Part shown: positions 49,391 to 57,646 of the stretch, one piece after another
Layout of the letters: the number at the start of each line of letters is the position of its first letter
Numbering within the stretch: position 1 is the first letter of the stretch
Assembly: GCF_015355785.1 (NCBI RefSeq)
Contig: NZ_JADKYW010000005.1
Location: 933,394 to 997,393, forward strand
DNA: 64,000 nt
Origin: Arthrobacter gandavensis
GTDB lineage: Bacteria; Actinomycetota; Actinomycetes; Actinomycetales; Micrococcaceae
Direction of reading: 5' to 3'
Made by a program: the position numbers and the translations under genes
Notes under the pieces: model-generated
What the model saw: only the letters and a program-made list of their open reading frames with translations
Databases searched by the model: none
What the model was told of the DNA's origin: nothing

Positions 49391-50590
49391 ATGAGACCTT
49401 CATCTCCTCGGCGGATTTTTTCGGCACTTCTCGCAGCGGGCATTCTGATATTGGCAACCGTGTCGGGGGCGTTCGCCGCCGCGCCGGTGCCGCAGTCCGT
49501 GGCCGCTGAAGTGGACAACAGCACCGGTCCGCAGTTCTACAGCGGGCTGAACGTGAACGTCCGCAATGACGTATCCGGGGACGTATACGCCTCCGGCCAG
49601 CGGATCACCATTTCCGGCAACATCACCGGTGACGTAATCGCCGCCGGACAGAGCATCACCATCAACGGCAACGTGGATGGAAACGTACGCCTGGCAGGGC
49701 AGGACATCACCATCAACGGTGAAGTCACGCGCAGCGGAACAATCTTCGGATCGACCGTGGACGTCAGCGACTCCGGTTCCCTGGGCCAGGACCTGGTCGG
49801 CGGCGCTGCGGATATCGCGATCGCCGGCGTCGTGGGCCGTGATGTTGAGGTGGGCGTTGGAAACCTCATCATCGACGGGTCGGTAGGGGGCAACGTCACC
49901 TACAATTCCGAGACGGATGCCAACATCGCCGACGGCGCGGTCAGCGGCACCGTTGAACGCATTGCGCCTGAACCGGTAGCCAAGCCGTCGGCAGGTGAGC
50001 AGTTCGTCGGCTGGCTGCTCGGGCTGCTCTACGCCCTGATCGCGCTGAGCCTCATCACGTTGTTCACCGGGTTGCTTCTTCCGCGCCTGCTGCAGCGTGT
50101 GACAGACCAGCTGGTACCGCGGCCCTGGAAAGCACTGCTCGTGGGGTTCGTCGCTTCCCTGGCCGTTCCGGTTGGACTGGTGCTCATTCTGATCACTTTC
50201 ATCGGAGCGCCGCTCGCGTTGTCGGGCCTGCTGGTATGGATCACGCTCACGCTGGCAACGTTCGTATTCGGCGCCTACTACATTGGCCGGCTCATATTCC
50301 GCGGCAACCAGCATCCGGTGGTCAAGGCCCTGGTGGGCGGCGTGATACTCATCGTGGCACTGCATATCCCATGGCTGAACATCCTGGTGTGGCTGGCCAT
50401 GGTGTTCTTCGGCCTCGGCGCGCAGCTGCTCGCCATCTACCAGAAGCGGCCGTGGCGCCGTGACCTGCACCCCGGCGGCGCCCCGGGCGCGGGCCCGGCG
50501 GGCGGTCCCCGGTACGACGACGGACAGCCCCCGATCCAGCCTCCGCCTCCCGTGCAGCCGCCGCCGGTTCAGCCGCCGCCTGCGCAGTAG
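49391..50590 (+). CDS. Membrane protein with bactofilin-like polymer-forming repeats
   Basis: 399 residues. A signal peptide ends near AFAAAP (about 28-32). Residues about 48-180 are a right-handed beta-helix of repeated VSGDVYASGQRITISGNI-type units (GNITGDVIAAGQSITINGNV and so on), resembling bactofilin/polymer-forming domains. Three or four TM helices follow (about 205-345), then a Pro/Gln-rich cytoplasmic tail (PPPPVQPPPVQPPPAQ). The domain order implies an extracytoplasmic sensor or scaffold with a membrane module. Function unknown. Monocistronic. Confidence 0.78.
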   Translation: MRPSSPRRIFSALLAAGILILATVSGAFAAAPVPQSVAAEVDNSTGPQFYSGLNVNVRNDVSGDVYASGQRITISGNITGDVIAAGQSITINGNVDGNVRLAGQDITINGEVTRSGTIFGSTVDVSDSGSLGQDLVGGAADIAIAGVVGRDVEVGVGNLIIDGSVGGNVTYNSETDANIADGAVSGTVERIAPEPVAKPSAGEQFVGWLLGLLYALIALSLITLFTGLLLPRLLQRVTDQLVPRPWKALLVGFVASLAVPVGLVLILITFIGAPLALSGLLVWITLTLATFVFGAYYIGRLIFRGNQHPVVKALVGGVILIVALHIPWLNILVWLAMVFFGLGAQLLAIYQKRPWRRDLHPGGAPGAGPAGGPRYDDGQPPIQPPPPVQPPPVQPPPAQ

Positions 50591-50611
50591 TACCCGCCAG
50601 GGGCGGCCGCG

Positions 50612-50839
50612 TCACTGCGGCTGCTCCGGCGCGGGTTCCTGCCAGCCTCCGCGGCCGGCCCTGGACGGCTCAGCCGGTTCCGGCGCCCGCCAGATGACAA
50701 TGAGCAGGGTAGCTATGGGACCCAGCAGGATCGAGACGAGGAACCAGATCCACCGAGAGCGGTTCTTCTGCTCGGCCAGACCCGCGTTGATCACGGCCAG
50801 GGTGAACCAGAAGGTGCTTTGGCTTACATAGTTGTCCAT
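50612..50839 (-). CDS. Small hypothetical membrane protein
   Basis: 75 residues: VSQSTFWFTLAVINAGLAEQ is a first TM with a short re-entrant look, then NRSRWIWFLVSILLGPIATL is a second TM, and the end is Pro/Glu-rich. The start is ATG 50839; an in-frame TTG 12 bases earlier is possible. It is convergent with the bactofilin-like gene. No family recognised, though such two-TM proteins are common in actinobacteria. Confidence 0.55.
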   Translation of the reverse strand: MDNYVSQSTFWFTLAVINAGLAEQKNRSRWIWFLVSILLGPIATLLIVIWRAPEPAEPSRAGRGGWQEPAPEQPQ

Positions 50840-50900
50840 CGGGACACCCAATCACATCCCGTTCGGAGCCATCGCGCGGCCGCGCGGGAGATGTGCCGCG

Positions 50901-51638
50901 TCAGGCCTGGCCGGCCAACGACGCCGCAGCCTGGCTGGGTGCGCAGCCGAAGCGCTGGCGGAAGGCCCGGGCAAACGTGCCGGGGTCGAGGAATCCGGAA
51001 GCGAGGGCCGCGGCCTGCACAGCATGTCCCCGTTCCAGCAGCGCGCGGGCATGCTCCAGCCGGATGCGGCGGATCTCCGCTGCGGGTGAGGTTCCCGCTT
51101 CGGCAAAGAGCGCCTGCACCGACCGGGCGGAGAGATGCGCGGCGGCGGCGAGTTCCGCCGTCGTAAACTGCGGATCCGTAAAACGGGAGCTGATGGTGCG
51201 GCAGAGGGACTCGCGCAGCTCGGCGCGTGCCTGAGCAGGAGAGGTGCGCTGCGCCGGCCCCCGGCGGCGCAGGTCCTGCACAATCCGGGCCTCGGCTCGC
51301 GGAGCCGGGCTGAAGCTCAGGAGGGTCGCCTGGCCCTCTGAGATGCTGCGGGTGGTCCACTGCACGGGACGGGGGTCCCCGGCACGGGTCACGAACCATT
51401 CCGACGCCGGGGCGGTGCCGCCGGAGCCGACGATCGGGCATTCGTGCTCGGGGTACGGGGTGCCGTCCGGGCGGCGGCAGTGCAGCAGGTCATGGCTGGG
51501 ACCGCCAACGACGTCGTCCTCCGCCCGGTAGCCCAGGAACCGGATGGCCGCCTTGTTCGCGAGGGACACGAGGCCGCGGGAATCAATGACCCACAGCGGT
51601 ACGGGTGCTTCGCGGACCACCTGTGTCAGCAGATCCAT
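50901..51638 (-). CDS. AraC-family regulator with N-terminal PAS domain
   Basis: 245 residues. Residues about 1-115 look like a PAS sensor domain: PVPLWVIDSRGLVSLANKAA and RFLGYRAEDDVVGGPSHDLL. An arginine-rich linker follows, then the AraC HTH_18 at about 150-240 (TTAELAAAAHLSARSVQALF, GFLDPGTFARAFRQRFGCAP). I chose the ATG at 51638 behind AAGGGGCGGG. It is divergent from cynS and the FNT channel, so it likely activates them in response to a small molecule or redox signal sensed by PAS. Cyanate operons are usually controlled by LysR-type CynR, so this pairing is unusual. Confidence 0.88.
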   Translation of the reverse strand: MDLLTQVVREAPVPLWVIDSRGLVSLANKAAIRFLGYRAEDDVVGGPSHDLLHCRRPDGTPYPEHECPIVGSGGTAPASEWFVTRAGDPRPVQWTTRSISEGQATLLSFSPAPRAEARIVQDLRRRGPAQRTSPAQARAELRESLCRTISSRFTDPQFTTAELAAAAHLSARSVQALFAEAGTSPAAEIRRIRLEHARALLERGHAVQAAALASGFLDPGTFARAFRQRFGCAPSQAAASLAGQA

Positions 51639-51750
51639 TTCCCGCCCCTTCCCTCGGCTCTCACACGGCCCCCAGTTCAACACCCTAGGAACCCCGAAAG
51701 GCGCTTCCGTTGCCTGGTTGTTTCGGGCAGGTAAAAGGCCGCGGTCGCTG

Positions 51751-51812
51751 CGTTTTTTGCCGGATGGGCTGCGCAAAAAGCCTGACCGGCCGCTGCCGGG
51801 CGCTCCTAGTTT
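51751..51812 (+). promoter_or_regulatory. cynS promoter region with AraC-type inverted repeat and -10
   Basis: TTTTTTGC (51753-51760) and GCAAAAAG (51773-51780) are inverted copies flanking a 12-base spacer. The -10 candidate TAGTTT lies at 51807-51812, about 26 bases downstream, a layout typical of an activator bound just upstream of the -35. The leader holds GAGGAGA before the ATG at 51858. Confidence 0.5.
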
Positions 51813-51857
51813 GGGTTCAGGGCAAGCGCCTGCAGAACCACGTACGAGGAGATCGAC

Positions 51858-52310
51858 ATGACGAACTGGAACACCACCCGCGATCAGGCGACCCTGAAGG
51901 TCCGCACCGCCGTCGCCCGTTCGGATTCATCCTGGGCGCAGCTCGCTGAGCAGCTGGACCGTCCGCTGCTGTGGACCATCGCCGCACTCCTTGGATCCCA
52001 TCCCGTGCCGGCGGACCTGGCCGAGAAGGCCGGCGAGCTGCTGGACCTGGATGAGGAGACCGTGCTGGCGCTGCAGGAACAGCCGTACCGGATCGCCGGG
52101 GATTCGCTGAAGGATGACCCCACGATTTACCGCTTCTACGAACTGCTGGCGGTCTACGGCCCGGCGCTGAAGGAAGCCATCCACGAGGAGTTCGGCGACG
52201 GCATCATGAGCGCCATCAACTGCAACGTGGAGCTGACCCGCCGCGAGGATCCCGACGGGGACCGCGTGCGCGTCATCATCGACGGCAAGTTCCTGAAGTA
52301 CCAGTGGTAG
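51858..52310 (+). CDS. cynS: Cyanate hydratase (cyanase)
   Basis: 150 residues. It decomposes cyanate with bicarbonate to CO2 and carbamate, which gives ammonia. The active-site trio is present with the same spacing as in E. coli CynS: Arg92 and Glu95 in YRFYELL and Ser118 in GIMSAINCNVEL. The N-terminal HTH-like helical domain and C-terminal decamer-forming strand (RVRVIIDGKFLKYQW) are intact. First gene of a two-gene operon. It gives detoxification and a nitrogen source. Confidence 0.95.
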   Translation: MTNWNTTRDQATLKVRTAVARSDSSWAQLAEQLDRPLLWTIAALLGSHPVPADLAEKAGELLDLDEETVLALQEQPYRIAGDSLKDDPTIYRFYELLAVYGPALKEAIHEEFGDGIMSAINCNVELTRREDPDGDRVRVIIDGKFLKYQW

Positions 52311-52320
52311 GAGGACGGCC

Positions 52321-53148
52321 ATGAGCTATGTGATTCCCAAGGACTTCGCGGTCCGGATGATCGACGCCGGACACTCCAAGGTGATGCTCTCCACCCGGGA
52401 CACCCTGATCCGCAGCTACATGGCCGGCGCCATCCTGGCCCTGGCCGCGGCGTTCGCAGTCACCGTCAGCACGCAGACCGGTTCGCCGCTGCTGGGCGCG
52501 GTCCTGTTCCCCATCGGCTTCTGCATGCTCTACCTGATGGGCTTCGACCTGCTCACCGGGGTGTTCACGCTGGTGCCGCTGGCCTGGCTGGACAAGCGGC
52601 CCGGCGTGACCTGGAAGTCGATGCTGCGGAACTGGGGGCTGGTGTTCCTCGGCAACTTCGCCGGTGCGCTGACCACGGCCCTGCTGATGGCGATCGTCTG
52701 GACCTACGGCTTCTCCTCCGCGGTGAGCGAGGTGGGCCAGGCCATCGGGCACATTGGCGAGGGTCGGACGGTGGGCTATGCGGACCACGGTGCGGCCGGC
52801 ATGCTCACCCTGTTCGTGCGCGGGGTGCTGTGCAACTGGATGGTATCCACCGGCGTCGTAGGCGCGATGATGTCCGACAGCCTGCCGGGCAAGGTGATCG
52901 CCATGTGGATGCCGATCATGCTCTTCTTCTACATGGGCTTTGAGCACTCGGTGGTGAACATGTTCCTGTTCCCGGTGGGCCTGATGCTCGGCGGCGAATT
53001 CACCCTGATGGACTACCTGATCTGGAATGAGATTCCCACTGTGCTGGGCAACCTGGTGGGCGGCCTGACATTCGTGGGCCTGATGATCTACGGAACGCAT
53101 GCCCGCACCGCACCGGGACGCCAGTTCACGGCAAAGGTGAAGGTTTAG
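52321..53148 (+). CDS. Formate/nitrite transporter (FNT) family channel, probable cyanate operon transporter
   Basis: 275 residues, six TM helices in the FNT fold: DTLIRSYMAGAILALAAAFA and GFDLLTGVFTLVPL with the conserved Leu/Phe constriction, GVLCNWMVS and FEHSVVNMFLFPVGLMLGGE (EHxxxN motif). It begins 11 bases after cynS. Known FNT substrates are small monovalent anions (formate, nitrite, hydrosulfide), so cyanate or bicarbonate is plausible. The genomic link to cynS is clear, and the substrate is inferred. Confidence 0.88.
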   Translation: MSYVIPKDFAVRMIDAGHSKVMLSTRDTLIRSYMAGAILALAAAFAVTVSTQTGSPLLGAVLFPIGFCMLYLMGFDLLTGVFTLVPLAWLDKRPGVTWKSMLRNWGLVFLGNFAGALTTALLMAIVWTYGFSSAVSEVGQAIGHIGEGRTVGYADHGAAGMLTLFVRGVLCNWMVSTGVVGAMMSDSLPGKVIAMWMPIMLFFYMGFEHSVVNMFLFPVGLMLGGEFTLMDYLIWNEIPTVLGNLVGGLTFVGLMIYGTHARTAPGRQFTAKVKV

Positions 53149-53167
53149 GTTCAGAACAACGACGGCG

Positions 53168-53210
53168 GCGGGCCGGCATCCGGGGTTACCCCGGGTGCCG
53201 GCCCGCTTTT
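53168..53210 (+). terminator. Terminator of the cynS operon
   Basis: GCGGGCCGGCA (53168-53178) and TGCCGGCCCGC (53196-53206) enclose an inner CCGGGG/CCCCGG stem around TTA and are followed by TTTT. It lies 20 bases after the FNT stop. Confidence 0.85.
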
Positions 53211-53372
53211 GTTCGGAGCAGCGGGGCACCGGCAGGCACGGATGCCCGGAAAGAGTCCGTCGGCAGGTGGGCCGCAGCTCCGCCACACCTGTAAATGCCG
53301 CCGACGCCGGTGCTAGCGTGAGGCACGGATTGATTCGCTGCGGGGCCGCGGGCCCTGCGGAAGGAGATCGTC

Positions 53373-54506
53373 ATGACCCGGAAACTCCACGAATTTGCTG
53401 ACCTGTACCGGCGCAGCGGCCCCTGGTGCGTCGCCTACATCGACGCTTCCGCAGGGAATGTGGACAGCCTGGAAGCCGCGGAGGTCCGCCCGGGCGACGT
53501 CAGGAGGGCGCTGGCCCAGCAGGGCGCTCCGCCGGCGGACCAGGAAGCCGCGGAAATTGCGGTACTTCCCGCTGAGGGGCTTCCTTCTCCCGTCTCACGC
53601 TATCTCCTCGTCTCGCAGGGCGCGGTCGCGTTGAACGAAGTCCTGTCCGGAGAGCTGGTACTTCCGGAGCGGGTCTCGGTGGATCCGGTTCCCGATCTGC
53701 TGCCGCTGCTCAAGCACCGCCCCGAGGAGCTGCCCTACATTGTTGCGGAAGTCTCCCGGGAGGACGCTGAGATTCGCCTGCTCTTCGTCGGGCGCGAAGA
53801 TTCCTCCGTCGAGGATGTGGAGGGCGAGAAGGAAGACATCACCAAGCTCCCTGCCGGCGGCTGGTCACAGGACAAGTTCCAGCGGCAGACCGAGCAGGTC
53901 TGGCGGCGCAACGCGGACCAGGTCGCGGAGCAGATCGACCGGATTGTGGACAGCAGCGGAGCGAGGCTGATCGTGCTGGCCGGTGACGTCCGGGCCCGGG
54001 GACTGGTGCGGGACCAGCTCGCCGAAGCCCACCAGCCGCTGGTCAGCATGATCGATTCCCACATGCCGGAGTCCGGGGCCGGCCGCAGGGCGTTCGAGGA
54101 CAAGGTCCAGGAACGGATTGCCCTGCTGTGGGCCGCGGAACAGGAACAGATTCTGGATCGACTGGCCCAGCAGCAGGGTCAGGCCAACCCGGAGTCCGTA
54201 ACCGGTTTGGGCGGGGTGCTGACTGCGCTGCAGCAGGCCCAGGTGGACCTCCTGATCCTGAACGACAAAGCGCTGGCGGACCGCCAGGTACTGGCCCTGG
54301 GAGCCGAACCCTGGGTGGCCAGCGCCCCGGAGCAGTCCCTCGGTGCTGAGGTCCTGGGCCAGGTCCCCGCTCCGGCAGGCTTGATTCGGGCGGCGGCCCT
54401 GACCGACGCCAGTCTGCTGCTGGTGCCCGACGGCGTCCTTCCGGACGGCGTCGAAGCTGCGGCCCTGCTGCGCTGGCCTACCGGTCCTGCGGCGCCGGGC
54501 AGCTGA
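53373..54506 (+). CDS. baeRF-family protein (Rv2629-like, eRF1/Vms1-type domains)
   Basis: 377 residues in the layout of the bacterial archaeo-eukaryotic release-factor-like family 2: an N-terminal domain (LADLYRRSGPWCVAYIDAS-like), the middle domain with PYIVAEVSREDAEIRLLFVG, and the C-terminal RNaseH-like part with IVLAGDVRARGLVRDQLAEA, then QAQVDLLILNDKAL. Relatives of the eukaryotic Vms1/ANKZF1 peptidyl-tRNA hydrolases rescue stalled ribosomes. The bacterial members are little studied. Possible role: ribosome quality control or hypoxia response. The AAGGAG site precedes the ATG. Confidence 0.78.
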   Translation: MTRKLHEFADLYRRSGPWCVAYIDASAGNVDSLEAAEVRPGDVRRALAQQGAPPADQEAAEIAVLPAEGLPSPVSRYLLVSQGAVALNEVLSGELVLPERVSVDPVPDLLPLLKHRPEELPYIVAEVSREDAEIRLLFVGREDSSVEDVEGEKEDITKLPAGGWSQDKFQRQTEQVWRRNADQVAEQIDRIVDSSGARLIVLAGDVRARGLVRDQLAEAHQPLVSMIDSHMPESGAGRRAFEDKVQERIALLWAAEQEQILDRLAQQQGQANPESVTGLGGVLTALQQAQVDLLILNDKALADRQVLALGAEPWVASAPEQSLGAEVLGQVPAPAGLIRAAALTDASLLLVPDGVLPDGVEAAALLRWPTGPAAPGS

Positions 54507-54515
54507 CCGGCCGGC

Positions 54516-55229
54516 TCAGCCAGCCGCAGCGGCAATAATCTCGGCCAGGTCACCCGGCCTGCTCCACATAGGCCAGTGCCCGGTGGGCAGGTCGAGGACC
54601 TCTACATCCGTGAGTTCCGCGGTTTCGGCAAACATCGGATGCCCCGACCGGGCCAGCTCCATCATCTGGGCGCCCGGAATCGAGCAGCACACCAGTGTGG
54701 TGGGGACGTTGCGGCGGGCATCGTTGGCCAGTTCGAGCGGCTCGCGCAGCACCGCGCCGGGCTCCGGAACGGCCCGGGTCCGGAAGCGGTCGAGGACCTC
54801 GTCGCTCAGGCCCTCCAGGCTGGCCTGCTGGCCGAGCGACTCGAAGTCCGGCAGCGGAAGCTCTTCCGTGTCCTCCGGGAAGCCGGGCAGGAAGACGCTT
54901 CCCGCGCCCACCGGACCTGAGTCCACCCACACCATCCGGTGAATCAGCTCTGGGTGCCGGTCCAGCACCAGGCTCACGGGGAAATTGGCGCCGCTGTGCG
55001 CCACGAGGGTGACCGGTCCACCCAGGCTGGTGACGACGTCGGCAATTGCCGCGGCCTGATCCTCAAGGGTCAGCGTGGTGCGGGCGGGATCCCCGGGGTC
55101 GAGTCCGGGCAGGGTCAGCGCGGTGGCCTGGGCGTTTTTGGCGGCGAGGTGTTCCAGGACCTCATCCCAGGCCCAGGAGCCCAGCCAGTGGCCGGCGATC
55201 AGGACAATGGGGCTCTTTGTAGTGTTCAT
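54516..55229 (-). CDS. Alpha/beta hydrolase
   Basis: 237 residues. It starts at the ATG at 55229 (MNTTKSPIVLIAGHWLGSWA). The nucleophile elbow appears as VAHSGANFPV (G-x-S-x-G replaced by H-S-G-A-N: Ser in HSGAN), with the His in LPTGHWPMWSRP near the C-terminus and Asp/Glu between. It belongs to the esterase/haloalkane-type EstA-like branch. Substrate unknown. Divergent from the WYL regulator, with two TATGTCA repeats between them, so it is probably that regulator's target. Confidence 0.85.
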   Translation of the reverse strand: MNTTKSPIVLIAGHWLGSWAWDEVLEHLAAKNAQATALTLPGLDPGDPARTTLTLEDQAAAIADVVTSLGGPVTLVAHSGANFPVSLVLDRHPELIHRMVWVDSGPVGAGSVFLPGFPEDTEELPLPDFESLGQQASLEGLSDEVLDRFRTRAVPEPGAVLREPLELANDARRNVPTTLVCCSIPGAQMMELARSGHPMFAETAELTDVEVLDLPTGHWPMWSRPGDLAEIIAAAAG

Positions 55230-55261
55230 GTTCCAACCTTCACCCCTCAACCGGTCAGGTG

Positions 55262-55280
55262 TATGTCACTATTTATGTCA
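55262..55280. repeat. Direct repeat TATGTCA in the hydrolase/WYL-regulator intergenic region
   Basis: TATGTCA at 55262-55268 and again at 55274-55280, 12 bases start to start, about one helical turn apart. They lie between the divergent hydrolase and WYL-regulator starts. Two half-sites on one face of DNA would suit a DeoR-like or WYL regulator dimer. Confidence 0.45.
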
Positions 55281-55299
55281 TGAATTTTCGAGCAGTTCC

Positions 55300-55992
55300 A
55301 TGAAGCGGACCGAGCGGCTCGTGGCCCTGTCCGAGATGCTGCGGCGCAGCGGGAACCGGGGCTGCTCGGCCGAGAAACTGGCCCGCGAGTTCGGCGTTTC
55401 CGTCCGCACCGTCAAGCGGGACCTCGACGCGCTGGAGAACAGCGGCGCACCCATCTGGTCCCGCCCCGGGCCCGGCGGCGGCTACGGCCTGACGGCCGGA
55501 GGGTCCCTGCCGCCGGTCACCCTCTCCCCCTCGCAGGCGGTGGCGCTGATGGCCGCTGTTTCCGCGGCGTCGGACGCCCCGTACGCTGATCTCGCAGCGG
55601 CCGGCGTCCGGAAGATCCTGGACGTGCTGGACCCGCGCACCCGCGCCCGGGCCGATGAGCTGGCTTCCCGCGTGTGGGTCAACGCCCCGCCCGCGTCCTC
55701 CCGGGCGGTTCGGTCCGCCCTGGAAGAAGGGATGGCAGACCAGCGGGTGGTCCGCATCCGCTACACCGCCAAGGACGGGGCAGTGACCACGCGCGACGTC
55801 GAACCCATCCTTTTCGCCTCCACCAGCGGCCGGTGGTTCCTGGTGGGATGGTGCAGGCTGCGGAACGGAATCCGGTGGTTCACCGTCTCCAGCATCGAAC
55901 GGGCGAGTGTCACGGCACTGGCCTGCACCGGGCACACCGTTGAGGAGGTCGGCGAACCGCCGGCGAACGCCCGGCCGGTGTACTCCGGGTAG
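55300..55992 (+). CDS. HTH_11/WYL-domain transcriptional regulator (YafY-like)
   Basis: 230 residues. The N-terminal HTH (residues about 1-55) has RLVALSEMLRRSGNRGCSAE, then FGVSVRTVKRDLDALENSGA and the wing GYGLTAGGSLPP. The C-terminal WYL domain has RIRYTAKDGAVTTRDVEPIL, GRWFLVGWCRLRNGIRWFTV and a final R-A-R-P. It is the YafY/DeoR type, which often controls the divergent gene. Ligand unknown. Confidence 0.9.
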   Translation: MKRTERLVALSEMLRRSGNRGCSAEKLAREFGVSVRTVKRDLDALENSGAPIWSRPGPGGGYGLTAGGSLPPVTLSPSQAVALMAAVSAASDAPYADLAAAGVRKILDVLDPRTRARADELASRVWVNAPPASSRAVRSALEEGMADQRVVRIRYTAKDGAVTTRDVEPILFASTSGRWFLVGWCRLRNGIRWFTVSSIERASVTALACTGHTVEEVGEPPANARPVYSG

Positions 55993-56038
55993 CCCGCTGG
56001 CCGGATAGCCCGCCGGGAGCTGCGCAGCCCAGCGCCGG

Positions 56039-57646
56039 TCAGGAAGGCTCGGTCAGGACCCAGGCGGCGCCGTCCGGCGGCAGGAGTCCGTCCGGGGTCA
56101 GCGGTGCCGACGCCAGCAGGACGTTCCCCTCCGGAAGCCGGCAGGGGTCATCGCCCATGGCTACGGCCAGGACCATGTTGTCCCCCCGCGCGCAGATGAG
56201 CAGGCCGTGGTCTTCAACGCGCCATTCGCAGGGATCACCCGGGGTGAAGATTTCCTTCTCGATCAGCTGCCGGCGCACGGTGAGCGCCTCGGTGACAAGG
56301 TTCAGGGTTGAGCCCGGATCCGTCCGCTGCGTCTGGACGGACCGCGATCCCCAGGAAACAGGTGTTGGCAGCCAGGGGTCAGCGGCGGAGTCGGGGGAAA
56401 AGCCGTAGGAGGAATCCGGCGTGGTGGTCCAGGGCAGCGGCACGCGGGCTCCGTCGCGGGACACCCCGCCCTTGGCCCACATGGGGTCAACCCGGGCACC
56501 CAGCGGCACCTCGACGTCGGGCAGTCCCAGTTCCTGGCCCTGGTAGATGTAGGCGCCCCCGGGCAGGCCGAGGACGGCGAGCAGCCCTGCGCGTGCGCGC
56601 CGGAGCCCGCAGCTGCCTCCGCCGAACCGGGTCACGGACCGGGGAACGTCATGGTTTTCAAGCGCCCAGGTGGGCGGCGCGCCGTAAGCCCGGCGGGCGG
56701 CTTCGAGTTCGGTGCCGACGGCGGCCCAGTCCGTGGCGTCCCAGCCCAGCTTTACGAAGGCAAACGCGAAGGCCTGGTGCATCTCATCCGGCCGGGTGTA
56801 CCGGGCAGCCCGTTCCGGTGCCAGGTTCACCTCGCCCACCAGGATCCGCTCCGGCGTATAGGAGTCCGTCAGGCGGCGCCAGCGCCGGTACACCTCGTGC
56901 ACTTCCTCCTGGTCGGAGACCTGCGGGTTGGAGCGCAGCCCGTCCACCACGGCGTCGGTGCCCGCGGCGTCCGGCAGGCCGTCGGCCTTGAACAGGGCGT
57001 GGGCCACGTCAATCCGCAGGCCGTCCACGCCCTTGTCCAGCCAGAACCGGAGCACGTCCTCGAAGTAGTCCCCCACGGCGGGGTTGCGCCAGTTCCAGTC
57101 CGGCTGCTCCGGAGAGAAAAGGTGCAGGTACCACTGGCGGTCCGTGTGCGAGCCAGGGTTCGCCCGGCTCCAGGCCATGCCGCCGAAGACGCTTTGCCAG
57201 TTATTGGGCGGGTTGCCGCCGTCGCGCCCGTCCGCGAAGTGGAACATGGCCCGCTCCGCCGATCCCGGGCAGGCCGCCAGCGCGGCCTGGAACAGCGGAT
57301 GCTGCGAGGAGCAGTGGTTGGGCACAATGTCCAGGATGATCCGCAGCTCCAAGGCGTGGGCCGCGTCCAGCAGTTCGTCGAACTGTTCCATGGTGCCGAA
57401 GAGCGGATCGACGCCGCAGTAGTCGCTGACGTCGTAACCCTGGTCGATCTGCGGGGACGGCTGGAACGGGGTGATCCAGATGCCGTCCACGCCAAGGGCG
57501 GCCAGGTACGGCAGCCGGTCCAACAGGCCGGCGAGGTCCCCCACGCCGTCACCGTCGCCGTCGGCGAAGGACCGCGGGTACACCTGGTAGATGACGGCGT
57601 CCTGCCACCAGCCGGAGCCCCGCCCCGGTGGTGCAGGCACTGTCAT
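56039..57646 (-). CDS. GH13 alpha-glucosidase
   Basis: 535 residues, cytoplasmic, hydrolysing alpha-glucosides brought in by the upstream ABC importer. The four GH13 regions are visible: DIVPNHCS (I), GLRIDVAHAL with the nucleophile Asp (II), ILVGEVNLAPE with the acid/base Glu (III) and ALENHDVPRS with the third Asp (IV). The N-terminus (WWQDAVIYQVYPRSFADGDG) fits oligo-1,6-glucosidase/alpha-glucosidase (GH13_23/30/31-like). The ATG at 57646 overlaps the permease stop (ATGA). Last gene of the operon. Confidence 0.94.
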   Translation of the reverse strand: MTVPAPPGRGSGWWQDAVIYQVYPRSFADGDGDGVGDLAGLLDRLPYLAALGVDGIWITPFQPSPQIDQGYDVSDYCGVDPLFGTMEQFDELLDAAHALELRIILDIVPNHCSSQHPLFQAALAACPGSAERAMFHFADGRDGGNPPNNWQSVFGGMAWSRANPGSHTDRQWYLHLFSPEQPDWNWRNPAVGDYFEDVLRFWLDKGVDGLRIDVAHALFKADGLPDAAGTDAVVDGLRSNPQVSDQEEVHEVYRRWRRLTDSYTPERILVGEVNLAPERAARYTRPDEMHQAFAFAFVKLGWDATDWAAVGTELEAARRAYGAPPTWALENHDVPRSVTRFGGGSCGLRRARAGLLAVLGLPGGAYIYQGQELGLPDVEVPLGARVDPMWAKGGVSRDGARVPLPWTTTPDSSYGFSPDSAADPWLPTPVSWGSRSVQTQRTDPGSTLNLVTEALTVRRQLIEKEIFTPGDPCEWRVEDHGLLICARGDNMVLAVAMGDDPCRLPEGNVLLASAPLTPDGLLPPDGAAWVLTEPS

